Source: an uncultured Lysobacteraceae bacterium
Lineage (GTDB): Bacteria; Pseudomonadota; Gammaproteobacteria; Xanthomonadales; Rhodanobacteraceae
Length of the DNA: 23,130 nucleotides
Assembly: GCA_946482585.1 (NCBI GenBank)
Contig: CAMLSI010000018.1
Location: 1 to 23,130 of the forward strand
Reading direction: 5' to 3'
Part shown: positions 1 through 7,640 of the stretch, in pieces
Position numbering within the stretch: the stretch's first letter is position 1
How the letters are laid out: the number at the start of each line of letters is the position of its first letter
Notes under the pieces: model-generated
Seen by the model: only the letters and a program-made list of their open reading frames with translations
Told to the model about the DNA's origin: nothing
The model's database searches: none
Translations under genes and position numbers: made by a program

Positions 1-655
1 GCGCGATCTCGATGACATTGCGTTCGATGAGCTTGGCCACTTTCTCGAAGCCGAGCATTTCATAGAGCGCGTCGTAGAGCGGGCGCAGGTAGGGATCGAC
101 CTTCTGGGTGAGATCGCCCGGCAGGAAGCCGAGCTTTTCGCCGGCCTCGACCGCAGGCCGCACGAGAATGATGCGTTGCACGCGGTTGGCCTCGAGCGCA
201 TCGACCGCGCTCGCGACGGCGAGATAGGTCTTGCCGGTGCCGGCCGGGCCGATGCCGAAATTGATGTCGTGCGTCGCGATCGCATGCAGGTAGCGCGTCT
301 GGTTGGGTCCGCGCCCCTTGATCGAGCCGCGCTTGACGCGAATCACCACGTCCTGCGCGCTTGCGGCCGCGGCGATGTCGAGCGCGGCAACGTTCGATTC
401 CTGCAGGTGCAGGTTGATCCGGTGCGCGTCGAGGACTTCGTCCTCGGTGGCCGCGTAGAGCGCGCGCAGCACCTTTTCGGCGGCTTCGACGTGACTCGCA
501 TCGCCGTCGATGCGGAACACGTTGCCGCGATTGGCGATGCTGACGCCGAGGCGCAGTTCGATCTGGCGCAAGTGTTCGTCGAACGGGCCGGCCAGGTTCG
601 CCAGGCGTTCGAGATGATCCGGTTCCAGCGTGAATTCGCGACGGGCATTCGGCAT
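1..655 (-). CDS. ybeZ: PhoH-family P-loop ATPase (YbeZ), 3' end outside window
   Basis: The first 218 codons of a PhoH/YbeZ protein are present and the C-terminus lies beyond base 1. The start ATG (complement of 653-655) gives MPNARREFTLEP, a normal start for this family. Residues 1-110 form the N-terminal KH-like region. The Walker A motif GPAGTGKT covers residues 136-143, with the nucleotide-binding lysine at 142, followed by LVRPAVEAGEKLGFLPGD, a signature of the PhoH ATPase. YbeZ is a cytoplasmic ATP-binding protein that works with the endoribonuclease YbeY in RNA and ribosome maintenance; ybeY would be expected just past the left edge. In most proteobacteria miaB lies directly upstream of it, but here miaB is about 2.5 kb away, so this gene must use a promoter in 656-817 or read-through. 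Family assignment is firm; the exact RNA-related role is established knowledge, not visible here. Confidence 0.95.
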   Translation of the reverse strand, partial: MPNARREFTLEPDHLERLANLAGPFDEHLRQIELRLGVSIANRGNVFRIDGDASHVEAAEKVLRALYAATEDEVLDAHRINLHLQESNVAALDIAAAASAQDVVIRVKRGSIKGRGPNQTRYLHAIATHDINFGIGPAGTGKTYLAVASAVDALEANRVQRIILVRPAVEAGEKLGFLPGDLTQKVDPYLRPLYDALYEMLGFEKVAKLIERNVIEIA

Positions 656-803
656 AGGGGCGGCAGGGTAGCGCAGCCCGGCGGCGGCGTACCAGCGCAG
701 AGCGACGCGAGCCGGAAAACCGGCGCGGCGGCAGCGCGAGAATGCCGTCCTGCGCGCTGCGTCTGGTTCGTCGGTGCGTCGGGCGCGCTACCGTCGGCGT
801 GCG

Positions 804-809
804 AAGGAG
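804..809 (+). promoter_or_regulatory. Shine-Dalgarno deciding the start of the beta-helix gene
   Basis: AAGGAG lies 8 nt upstream of ATG 818. It is the only good ribosome-binding site in the long open frame, and the residues that follow form a signal peptide, so the upstream 214 codons of open frame are not translated as part of this protein. Confidence 0.8.
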
Positions 810-817
810 ACGAGATC

Positions 818-2086
818 ATGCAAATCGTGCGAATGCTCACCCTGGCGGCACTGCTTGCCGCCGCCGGCAATGCCGCCGCCCTGCGCCACGTGCCCGTGAG
901 CGACGTGACCGGCCTGCGCAATGCCGTACAGAATGCGGCACCCGGCGACGATATCGTGCTGGCCGCGGGTACCTATGTCGTCGATTCGAACCTCAATTGC
1001 CTCGTCAACGGCACCGCGGCCGCGCCGATCCGCGTGCGCGCGGCGTCACCGCGCAGTGTGTTGTTGCGTTTCGGCGCCGGCCTCGTCGAAGGCTTCAAGG
1101 TCAGCGCTGCGCACTGGCAGTTCGAAGGGCTGGATGTCGAAGGAACCTGCGCGAACGACTCGAACTGCGAACACGCGTTCCATGTGTTCGGCAACGCAGA
1201 ATTCCTGCTGCTGCGCGACAACGTGCTGCGCGATTTCAACGCGCAGATCAAAAGCAACGGCATTGCGGTGAACGGCGTCTACGTGTATCCCGATGACGCG
1301 GTCGTCGAATACAACCGGTTCTACGACACGCGCGGCCGCAATACGGGCAATCCGGTCACGAAGATCGACGTGGTCGGCGGCCGGCGCTGGGTCGTGCGCG
1401 GCAACACGATTCACGACTATCAGAAGCTCGGCGGCGACGGCGTCAGCTACGCGGCATTCCTGAAAGGCAATTCGCGCGACGGCGTGTTCGAACGCAATCT
1501 CGTTCGCTGCAGCCAGCAGTTTTCGGGCGGCGCCCGGCTCGGGTTGTCGCTCGGCGGCGGCGGCACCAGCCCGAATGCGATCTGCGAAGACGGAACCTGC
1601 ATACCCGAACACCAGAACGGCATCCTGCGCAACAATATCGTGCTGTCCTGCAACGACGTCGGCATCTATCTCAATCGAGCGACGAACACGCGCATCCAGC
1701 ACAACACTCTGTACGCGACCAGCGGCATCGACGTGCGCTACGCGGAATCGACGGCGGAGATCCGCAACAACCTGTCGAGCGCCGGCATCAATCTGCGCAA
1801 CGGCGGCACGAGCACGAACGCGGGCAACCTGCTCAACGTCAGCCTCGCGAATTTTGCGGCCTGGTTCCAGGAGCCGGCCGCGGCGGATTTTCGCCTGCTG
1901 AACGGTGCAGGCTTCGTCAATCTCGGCGTCGCCGCGCCGCAGACCGTCGATGATTTCTGCGCGAACCGGCGCGGCGACGGCACGCCCGATATCGGCGCGC
2001 TCGAATACGATGCTCAGCATCGTTGTGCGACGGATGCCGGCGGCGGCGTGCCGCTGCGGATCTTCGCCGACGGCTTCGAGAGTTGA
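818..2086 (+). CDS. Secreted right-handed parallel beta-helix protein with C-terminal IFADGFES tail
   Basis: This is a 422-residue exported protein. An open frame continues upstream to 176, but ATG 818 is preceded by a strong Shine-Dalgarno AAGGAG (804-809, 8-nt spacer) and begins a clear signal peptide (MQIVRMLTLAALLAAAGNAAA), so I use it. The mature part has the N-terminal pattern of beta-helix carbohydrate-active or adhesin-like proteins (LRNAVQNAAPGDDIVLAAGTY), then many short turns of the VEYNRFYD, VRGNTIHD, LRNNIVLS and IQHNTLYA type, typical of pectate-lyase/chondroitinase-B folds. Near the end come PDIGALEYD, common in such proteins, and the last residues PLRIFADGFES. No catalytic residues can be assigned by eye, so enzyme versus structural role is open. 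It is transcribed away from phoH and is convergent with the outer-membrane gene at 2299-2862. Fold confidence is high; substrate is unknown. Confidence 0.85.
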   Translation: MQIVRMLTLAALLAAAGNAAALRHVPVSDVTGLRNAVQNAAPGDDIVLAAGTYVVDSNLNCLVNGTAAAPIRVRAASPRSVLLRFGAGLVEGFKVSAAHWQFEGLDVEGTCANDSNCEHAFHVFGNAEFLLLRDNVLRDFNAQIKSNGIAVNGVYVYPDDAVVEYNRFYDTRGRNTGNPVTKIDVVGGRRWVVRGNTIHDYQKLGGDGVSYAAFLKGNSRDGVFERNLVRCSQQFSGGARLGLSLGGGGTSPNAICEDGTCIPEHQNGILRNNIVLSCNDVGIYLNRATNTRIQHNTLYATSGIDVRYAESTAEIRNNLSSAGINLRNGGTSTNAGNLLNVSLANFAAWFQEPAAADFRLLNGAGFVNLGVAAPQTVDDFCANRRGDGTPDIGALEYDAQHRCATDAGGGVPLRIFADGFES

Positions 2087-2124
2087 CGAACCTTCAAAAA
2101 ACGGGTCCGGCTTCGGATCTTGGA

Positions 2125-2145
2125 GCCCCCTTGAGTCGAGGGGGC
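2125..2145. repeat. Inverted repeat 1 of an intergenic hairpin cluster
   Basis: GCCCCCTTGA and TCGAGGGGGC form 10-bp arms with one G-T type mismatch and a single-base centre. This is the first of three palindromes packed between the convergent beta-helix and outer-membrane genes. The C-run/G-run style resembles the short dispersed intergenic repeats seen in many GC-rich gammaproteobacteria. Genome copy number cannot be seen from this window. Confidence 0.75.
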
Positions 2146-2146
2146 G

Positions 2147-2175
2147 GCCCAACGCGTGCGCAGCACGCGTTGGGC
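2147..2175. repeat. Inverted repeat 2: perfect 13-bp arms, 3-nt loop
   Basis: GCCCAACGCGTGC (2147-2159) and GCACGCGTTGGGC (2163-2175) are perfectly complementary around the loop GCA. On the minus strand, which carries the transcript of the outer-membrane gene, the region beyond it ends in a run of six T (2101-2096), so the cluster may also help terminate that transcript. The arms are far stronger than needed for chance pairing. Confidence 0.85.
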
Positions 2176-2252
2176 GGGGTTGTGGAGACAAGCAGCCGGG
2201 TATAGAAGCCGCGTGCAGATACTTGTTCAGAACTTCCCGGAGGGCGGTGGAT

Positions 2253-2272
2253 CCCTCCCCGGAGGGGGAGGG
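2253..2272. repeat. Inverted repeat 3: CCCTCCCC/GGGGAGGG
   Basis: 8-bp perfect arms surround a GGAG loop. This CCCTCCCC-loop-GGGGAGGG pattern matches a style of dispersed mini-repeat common between genes in xanthomonad-type genomes (recalled, not searched). It lies 27 bases downstream of the outer-membrane gene stop, so it is also placed to stabilise or terminate that mRNA. Confidence 0.7.
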
Positions 2273-2298
2273 CAGGAGACCTGCACGACGCGCAGGTA

Positions 2299-2862
2299 TC
2301 AGAAGCGGAACTCGGTATTGACGCTGACCGCTTTCGCATCGAAATCGAGGCCGCTCTTGCGGGCGCGGTACTGGTCGTAGTTGAGGCCCACTCCGAAGCG
2401 TTCGCTGAAGTCGTAGCCGACGCCGACGCCCGCGTACCAGTCGCTGCCGCTGAACTCCGCGTTCTGCGTGACGCCGACGAGGTCGACGTCGGCTTTCCAG
2501 TGGAACAGGCCGCCGCGCGCGGAGAGGTACCAGTTCGGCGTCAGGTTGAAGTGGCCGTTGACGCCGAGCGTCCAGCCGCCGACATCGATGCCCGAATGCA
2601 GGCCCGATGTGCCGCCGCCCGGCGTACCGATGTAGGCATAGCCGTGATCGAGCGAGCCCAGATCGATATAGCCGCCTTCGAGCCCGAACGCGCCCCAGCG
2701 ATAACCGCCGTTGATGCCGAGCGCCACGTCCTTGCCCGAGCCGTCGAAATCCGAGCGGCCGTAGCGGCCGTCGACGAAAAAGCCGTCGGCGTACGCCGGC
2801 GCGGCGACGCAAGCCCCCGCGACGAGGGCCGCAGCCATCGCCGTCACGATCATCGTTTTCAT
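2299..2862 (-). CDS. Small outer-membrane beta-barrel protein (OmpA-type barrel / porin-like family)
   Basis: This 187-residue protein has a signal peptide ending at about residue 25 (ACVAAPAYA then DGFF). The mature part of about 162 residues alternates aromatic and glycine-rich segments typical of an eight-stranded barrel: ALGINGGYRWG, GLEGGYIDLG, TLGVNGHFNL, WYLSARGGLFHWKA, WYAGVGVGYDFSERFGVGLNYDQYRA and a final strand ending in VNTEFRF. The terminal Phe is the recognition residue for the BAM assembly machinery. It lacks a peptidoglycan-binding OmpA C-terminal domain, so it is barrel only. A weak Shine-Dalgarno (TAGGA) sits about 7 nt upstream of the ATG. It lies between miaB and phoH in the same direction but about 270 bases from miaB, so it is probably a separate unit. 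Function beyond outer-membrane barrel is not assignable. Confidence 0.85.
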   Translation of the reverse strand: MKTMIVTAMAAALVAGACVAAPAYADGFFVDGRYGRSDFDGSGKDVALGINGGYRWGAFGLEGGYIDLGSLDHGYAYIGTPGGGTSGLHSGIDVGGWTLGVNGHFNLTPNWYLSARGGLFHWKADVDLVGVTQNAEFSGSDWYAGVGVGYDFSERFGVGLNYDQYRARKSGLDFDAKAVSVNTEFRF

Positions 2863-3133
2863 CGCGTATTCCTATCGTTGTGGATATTGGGAAATGCCGG
2901 CCGGGGCGTGCTCCCGGCAAGGCTGCGCGACTATCGAAGAATCGAGCTGAACCGTGCGGCCCACGAATACTGAACGGTTATGCCGCGATTCACGCGAACC
3001 GCAGGGCCCGGATGCCGTCGTCGCGGCGCTGCCGGAAACCGTTCGCGAAGAGTGCATCGGCGCCGCGTTCGTCCGCGCCGATGCCGTACGGGGCTGCGCT
3101 CGCCGGTCGCCGTCTTGCGCTGCCGCGCGTCTC

Positions 3134-4465
3134 TCAGGTATCGAGCGCAACGCGGCCGCGCAGCGAGTTCGACATGGCTTCGGTGATGACGACGTCGACG
3201 AACTGGCCGACCATGCGCGCATCGCCCGGGAAATTCACGTAGCGCATGTTTTCGGTGCGGCCGGTGAGTTCGGCGGCGTTCTTGCGGCTCGCGCCTTCGA
3301 CGAGCACGGTCTGGCGCGTACCGATCATCGCCTGACTGATCCGGTTCGCGTTCGCGGTCACGGCGCTCTGGAGCCGCAGCAGGCGCGCATGCTTGACCTC
3401 GGCGCCGGTGTCGTCCTCGAGGTTCGCCGCCGGCGTGCCCGGACGCTTGGAGTAGATGAAGCTGAAACTCTGATCGAAGCCCACGTCTTCGATCAGCTTC
3501 ATGGTCTTGTCGAAGTCCGCGTCGGTTTCGCCGGGGAAACCGACGATGAAGTCCGACGAGATCGAGATATCCGGACGCACCGCGCGCAGCTTGCGGATCT
3601 TCTGCTTGAATTCGAGCGCGGTGTAGCCGCGCTTCATCGCCGCGAGTACGCGATCGGAACCGGCCTGCACCGGCAGATGCAGGTAGTTCGCGAGCTTGGG
3701 CACGCTCGCATAGGCCTCGACGAGCGAATCGGAGAATTCGAGCGGATGCGATGTCGTGAAGCGGATGCGGCCGATGCCGTCGAGTTGCGCGATCGCATGG
3801 ATCAGCAGCGCGAGATCGGCGACCTCGCCGTCGTGCATCGGGCCCCGATAGGCATTGACGTTCTGGCCGAGCAGGTTGACTTCGCGCACGCCCTGATCGG
3901 CGAGCGAGGCGACTTCCGCGATGACGTCGTCGAAGGGACGACTGACTTCGTCGCCGCGCGTGTACGGAACGACGCAGAAGGTGCAGTACTTGGAGCAGCC
4001 TTCCATGATCGAAACGAACGCACACGGCCCTTCGGCGCGCGGTTCCGGCAACTTGTCGAATTTTTCGATCTCGGGAAACGAGATGTCGACCTGGGGTCTG
4101 CCCGTGCGACGTTTCGCGTCGATGAGTTCGGGCAGGCGGTGCAGGGTCTGCGGGCCGAACACGACATCGACGAACGGAGCGCGCTTGACGATGGCTTCGC
4201 CTTCCTGCGATGCGACGCAACCGCCGACGCCGATGACGACGTTGCCGTTGGCTTTCTTGAGTTCGCGCCAGCGGCCGAGCTGCGAGAACACTTTTTCCTG
4301 CGCTTTCTCGCGAATCGAGCAGGTGTTGATGAGGATGACGTCGGCCTCGGCCTCGTTGTCGGTCAGCTCCAGGCCGTGGGCTGCGCCCAGCACATCAGCC
4401 ATCTTGGACGAGTCGTACTCGTTCATCTGGCAACCGTGGGTCTTTATGAACAGCTTGCCGGCCAT
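3134..4465 (-). CDS. miaB: tRNA-2-methylthio-N6-dimethylallyladenosine synthase MiaB
   Basis: 443 residues, the normal MiaB length. The N-terminal MTTase domain has the three cysteines that hold the auxiliary 4Fe-4S cluster: C12 ([12 protein letters not shown]), C49 (NTCSIREKA) and C83 (GGCVAS). The radical-SAM motif CSKYCTFC places C157, C161 and C164. The central barrel contains [11 protein letters not shown] and [17 protein letters not shown], and the C-terminus is a TRAM domain ([27 protein letters not shown] in substance). The enzyme adds a methylthio group to i6A37 of tRNAs reading UNN codons, in the cytoplasm. No strong ribosome-binding site is visible before the ATG. It is divergent from the transglycosylase gene, and unlike the usual miaB-phoH-ybeY order it is followed by the outer-membrane gene. 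Confidence 0.97.
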   Translation of the reverse strand: MAGKLFIKTHGCQMNEYDSSKMADVLGAAHGLELTDNEAEADVILINTCSIREKAQEKVFSQLGRWRELKKANGNVVIGVGGCVASQEGEAIVKRAPFVDVVFGPQTLHRLPELIDAKRRTGRPQVDISFPEIEKFDKLPEPRAEGPCAFVSIMEGCSKYCTFCVVPYTRGDEVSRPFDDVIAEVASLADQGVREVNLLGQNVNAYRGPMHDGEVADLALLIHAIAQLDGIGRIRFTTSHPLEFSDSLVEAYASVPKLANYLHLPVQAGSDRVLAAMKRGYTALEFKQKIRKLRAVRPDISISSDFIVGFPGETDADFDKTMKLIEDVGFDQSFSFIYSKRPGTPAANLEDDTGAEVKHARLLRLQSAVTANANRISQAMIGTRQTVLVEGASRKNAAELTGRTENMRYVNFPGDARMVGQFVDVVITEAMSNSLRGRVALDT

Positions 4466-4612
4466 GGGCGGGGAACCAAAAAAGCGAATGGACTCGGTAG
4501 TTTACGCGTGTTTATTGGGCGCCGCCAGCGCTGCGGGAACCCGCGCGCGTCGCGGTGGTCTTGGAATTTCGCGTTTCCTGTCAGAAACTTGTGCCCAAGA
4601 GTTGGGGAGTTC

Positions 4613-5548
4613 ATGAAGTCATCTTCGCGCCACCGCCACATTCGCTGGCTGGCCGCACTGGCCCTTGCGGGCTTCGGTGCGCCCGCTTTCGCGGGCGGGC
4701 TTTACCGTTGCAGCGGTACCAAAGGCGAACTCGCCTACACGAACAAGCCCTCGGGCTACGCGAACTGCGTGCAGGTCGCGAGCTACGTCGAAACCAAGGC
4801 CAAGCCGGTTACCGAAGCGACTGCGCCGGCCATGTCGAACGCGACCTTCTCGGTCGAATCGGTGAAGCCGCCGGCGGCCGGAACGGCGACGACAGCAACG
4901 ACAGCCGCCGCACCCGCATCGGGGCAATGGCAGTATCGCGAAGGCGGCGCGAGCGCAGCAGCGAACGCACCAAAGACCGAATCGCCGAAGGTGCTGCGCG
5001 GCGCGGTCTACAAGATCAGCAAGAGCAACGGCATCACCGAATACACCAACATCCGCCCGGCCGGAAAACGCTACCAGGTGCTGTTCACCTATATCTCGAC
5101 CTGCTTCGCGTGCGACGTGCATTCGAAGGTCAACTTCTCGTCGACCAGGCTCAATCGCGATGCATTCCGCGCCGAGATCGCTGCGGCGGCGCTGGAATTC
5201 GGCGTCGACGAGGCGCTCCTGCGTGCGGTCGTGCACGCGGAATCGGCGTTCAATCCGAATGCGCTGTCGAAAAAAGGTGCGCAGGGGCTCATGCAGCTGA
5301 TGCCCGGCACGGCCGACGACCTCGGTGTCGAGAATCCATTCGACGCGACACAGAACATCCGCGGCGGCGCGCAGTATCTCGCGCAGCAGCTGAAGAACTT
5401 CCAGGGCGACGAGCGGCTCGCGATGGCCGCCTACAACGCCGGTCCCGCCAACGTCGCGAAATACGGCGGAGTGCCGCCGTTCGATGAAACCCAGGTCTAC
5501 GTATCGCGCGTGTCGACGCTGCGCGACCGCTACCGCCAGGCCAACTGA
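4613..5548 (+). CDS. Exported lytic transglycosylase (SLT family) with two DUF4124-like modules
   Basis: 311 residues from ATG 4613. The open frame runs far upstream antisense to miaB, but 4613 starts a signal peptide (MKSSSRHRHIRWLAALALAG, cleavage after AFA-27) and is preceded by TTGGGGAG. Residues 29-60 (GLYRCSGTKGELAYTNKPSG) and about 128-155 (AVYKISKSNGITEYTNIRPAG) each resemble the DUF4124 module often found before periplasmic enzymes. The C-terminal 130 residues are a family-1 SLT domain: catalytic glutamate E210 in VVHAESAFNP, then GAQGLMQLMPGTADDLGV, NIRGGAQYLAQQL and MAAYNAGPANV. It should cleave the MurNAc-GlcNAc bond of peptidoglycan with 1,6-anhydro product formation, in the periplasm. 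No lipobox is seen, so it is probably soluble. An Ala/Thr-rich linker (residues 65-115) separates the modules. Convergent with the protease gene 26 bases downstream. Confidence 0.92.
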   Translation: MKSSSRHRHIRWLAALALAGFGAPAFAGGLYRCSGTKGELAYTNKPSGYANCVQVASYVETKAKPVTEATAPAMSNATFSVESVKPPAAGTATTATTAAAPASGQWQYREGGASAAANAPKTESPKVLRGAVYKISKSNGITEYTNIRPAGKRYQVLFTYISTCFACDVHSKVNFSSTRLNRDAFRAEIAAAALEFGVDEALLRAVVHAESAFNPNALSKKGAQGLMQLMPGTADDLGVENPFDATQNIRGGAQYLAQQLKNFQGDERLAMAAYNAGPANVAKYGGVPPFDETQVYVSRVSTLRDRYRQAN

Positions 5549-5574
5549 TCGCGCAGCGCCGTCGCGACGCGGAA

Positions 5575-6771
5575 TCAGCCGTTCGGAATCTGGATGCGGT
5601 TCAGGACCGGCCGCTGCACGAGTTCGGCGTCGGCATCGAAGGCGATGCCTGCGCGCAGACCCGCCACGTGAACCTTGGTGCCCGGCGCGAGCGCGGCTTC
5701 GCGCTTGCGCAGCTCGAGCGGGTCGTCGATTTCCTCGCCGTCGAACGTCAGCAGCACGTCGCCGGGCTGCAGGCCGGCCTGGGCGGCCGGACTTTGCGGG
5801 TACACGGCGAGCACCTGCGCGCCGCGGGCCACGTTCGCGAGATTCGCATTGGCCGGGATCGGCATGCGGCCGTATTCGACACCGAGCCAGCCGCGCACGA
5901 CCATGCCCTTGTCGATGATCTGATCGAGTACGCCCTTGGCCGTCGCGACCGGGATCGCAAAGCCGATGCCTTCGGCGAGCTGGCGCTGCGGCACGTTGGC
6001 CGTGTTGATGCCGACGAGTTCCCCGCGCGCATTGACGAGCGCGCCGCCGGAATTGCCGGAATTGATCGCGGCGTCGGTCTGGATGAATTCCTCGTACGCC
6101 CACTGATCGAGCTGGCGGCCGATCGCGCTCGCGATGCCCATGGTCACCGTCTTGCCGAGTCCGATCGGGTTGCCGATCGCGAGCACCACGTCGCCGACGT
6201 TGACCGGCGGGGCTTCGTCGAGCTTCATGGTCGGCAGGTCGCCGGCTTCGATCTTGAGCACGGCGAGATCGGTGTCCTCGTCGCCGCCGACGAGCCGCGC
6301 GGTCGCGATACGGCCGTCGTAGAGCAGCACCTGGATGTCGTTGGAGCGCGCGATCACGTGGTTGTTCGTCAGCACGTAGCCGTCCTTGCTGACGATGACG
6401 CCGGAGCCGAGGCTCTGCTCGCGGCGATAGGCCGGCGGACCGAGGCTGATGCCGCCGAACATGCGCTGGGTTAGCGGATCGACGGAGACGAGCCGCCGCT
6501 GCGACGCGACGACCTTGTTCGCGTAGATGTTGACGACGGCGGGTGCCGCGCGTGCAACCGCGTCCGCATACGACACCGGTCCGTTGCCGAGGTTGCTTGC
6601 GCCGTTTGCCGGCACCGCCGGCGGCGTTGCGGGTGCGGTCGCCGGGGCCGGGTCGTCGCCGCGCAGACGCGCGGGCGCATCGGGCCAGAGACGTGTGACG
6701 ATGAAGGCGATGGCCAGCCCGAGGGTGGCGAATTGCAGCACGAAGGCGAGCGCGCGAAACGCGGGTTTCAT
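5575..6771 (-). CDS. DegS/AlgW-like membrane-anchored trypsin-type serine protease with one PDZ domain
   Basis: 398 residues from the ATG at 6771. An in-frame upstream start at 6804 would add 11 residues, but 6771 follows ACAGGAC and directly begins the hydrophobic anchor. Residues 8-28 form one N-terminal transmembrane segment, followed by a Pro/Ala-rich linker. The protease domain has the full triad: H138 (TNNHVI), D168 (EDTDLAVLKI) and S241 (NSGNSGGAL). One PDZ domain follows (residues about 295-385, with GLQPGDVLLTFDGEEIDDP). One PDZ plus an uncleaved anchor is the DegS/AlgW layout, the site-1 protease that cuts the anti-sigma factor RseA/MucA when misfolded outer-membrane proteins appear. 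DegQ/DegP proteins usually have two PDZ domains and a signal peptide. It is divergent from petABC with 269 bases between. Family is certain; the RseA-cleaving role is inferred from layout. Confidence 0.92.
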   Translation of the reverse strand: MKPAFRALAFVLQFATLGLAIAFIVTRLWPDAPARLRGDDPAPATAPATPPAVPANGASNLGNGPVSYADAVARAAPAVVNIYANKVVASQRRLVSVDPLTQRMFGGISLGPPAYRREQSLGSGVIVSKDGYVLTNNHVIARSNDIQVLLYDGRIATARLVGGDEDTDLAVLKIEAGDLPTMKLDEAPPVNVGDVVLAIGNPIGLGKTVTMGIASAIGRQLDQWAYEEFIQTDAAINSGNSGGALVNARGELVGINTANVPQRQLAEGIGFAIPVATAKGVLDQIIDKGMVVRGWLGVEYGRMPIPANANLANVARGAQVLAVYPQSPAAQAGLQPGDVLLTFDGEEIDDPLELRKREAALAPGTKVHVAGLRAGIAFDADAELVQRPVLNRIQIPNG

Positions 6772-6830
6772 GTCCTGTCCAAGGGAAGCGCCGCGAGCTT
6801 GCAACGCGCTGGAGCGGGCGGCAGGTTTGA

Positions 6831-6859
6831 TTGTGCGCTGCCGGTTCAGTCGCTAAACT
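6831..6859 (+). promoter_or_regulatory. Possible sigma-70 promoter for petABC
   Basis: TTGTGC (6831-6836) and TAAACT (6854-6859) are separated by 17 bases, upstream of petA. Matches to consensus are 3/6 and 4/6, so this is only a candidate; it would give a leader of about 175 bases. I see no gene or strong repeat in the rest of 6772-7040. Confidence 0.3.
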
Positions 6860-7040
6860 AACACGATTTTTGGGGCCAGCCGTCACGTTGACCGGCGATC
6901 CGGCAGCGGGCTTCGTCTTCAGCGGTGCGCAGCGACGGCCGGCGCGGAATCGATTCCGCCGCCGCGGCGATATCGCGACGGCCGGTGCAGCCGGGCACGG
7001 CGACCCCGAACGTATTTTCAGTATTGAACCGGAGACCCGG

Positions 7041-7640
7041 ATGGCGAACGAAGGCGTCAATCATGGCCGCCGACGGTTCCTCACGGCCACGACTGCAGTC
7101 GTCGGCGGTGCAGGTGCCCTCGCAGCGGCAGTGCCATTCATCAAGACCTGGCTGCCCAGTGCGAAGGCGAAGTCCGCCGGCGCACCGGTGCAGCAGGACA
7201 TCAGCAAGATCGAAGTCGGTCAGATGGTCATCACCGAATGGCGCGGCCAGCCGGTGTGGATCGTGCGTCGCTCGCCCCAGCAGATCGGTGCGCTCGCTTC
7301 GTTGAACGCGCGCCTGCGCGATCCGGAATCGAAGAACGAAGATCAGCAGCCCAAGTACGCGCAGAATCTCTATCGTTCGATCAAGGAAGAGTGGCTCGTC
7401 ATGATCGGCGTCTGCACCCATCTGGGTTGCTCGCCGAAGTTCCACGGCGAGATCAAGCCCGAGCCGTTCGACGCGGAATGGAAGGGCGGTTTCTTCTGTC
7501 CCTGCCACAAGTCGCGCTTCGATATGGCGGGTCGCGTATTCGAAGGCGTGCCGGCCCCGACCAACCTCAAGGTGCCCGACTATCACTTCGTCGACGACAG
7601 GACGCTGGTCATCGGCGTCAAGCCGGAAGGAGCCGCGTGA
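7041..7640 (+). CDS. petA: Ubiquinol-cytochrome c reductase Rieske iron-sulfur subunit
   Basis: 199 residues. The start is fixed by CCGGAGA (7029-7035) upstream of ATG 7041. The N-terminus carries a twin-arginine-type signal anchor (HGRRRFLTATTAVVGG) that delivers the folded protein and remains as the membrane helix. The Rieske motifs are complete: C125-T-H127-L-G-C130 and C153-P-C155-H156-K-S. C125, H127, C153 and H156 bind the 2Fe-2S cluster, and C130 and C155 form the disulfide. It takes the first electron from ubiquinol at the Qo site and passes it to cytochrome c1, on the periplasmic side. First gene of petABC; its stop codon overlaps the petB start (TGATG). Confidence 0.97.
   Translation: MANEGVNHGRRRFLTATTAVVGGAGALAAAVPFIKTWLPSAKAKSAGAPVQQDISKIEVGQMVITEWRGQPVWIVRRSPQQIGALASLNARLRDPESKNEDQQPKYAQNLYRSIKEEWLVMIGVCTHLGCSPKFHGEIKPEPFDAEWKGGFFCPCHKSRFDMAGRVFEGVPAPTNLKVPDYHFVDDRTLVIGVKPEGAA

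Noticed and set aside
176..817. N-terminal extension of the beta-helix protein
   Set aside because: It is antisense to phoH, has no conserved content, and ATG 818 with a strong Shine-Dalgarno begins a signal peptide.
2863..3133. Possible small gene or RNA between the outer-membrane gene and miaB
   Set aside because: 271 bases without a convincing frame, ribosome-binding site, cloverleaf or strong hairpin; I see nothing assignable.
2954..4612. Very long plus-strand open frame antisense to miaB
   Set aside because: It covers the conserved miaB gene in mirror frame, has Arg/Asp/Val-rich low-information composition, and is a by-product of high third-position GC. Only its last part, from 4613, is a real gene.
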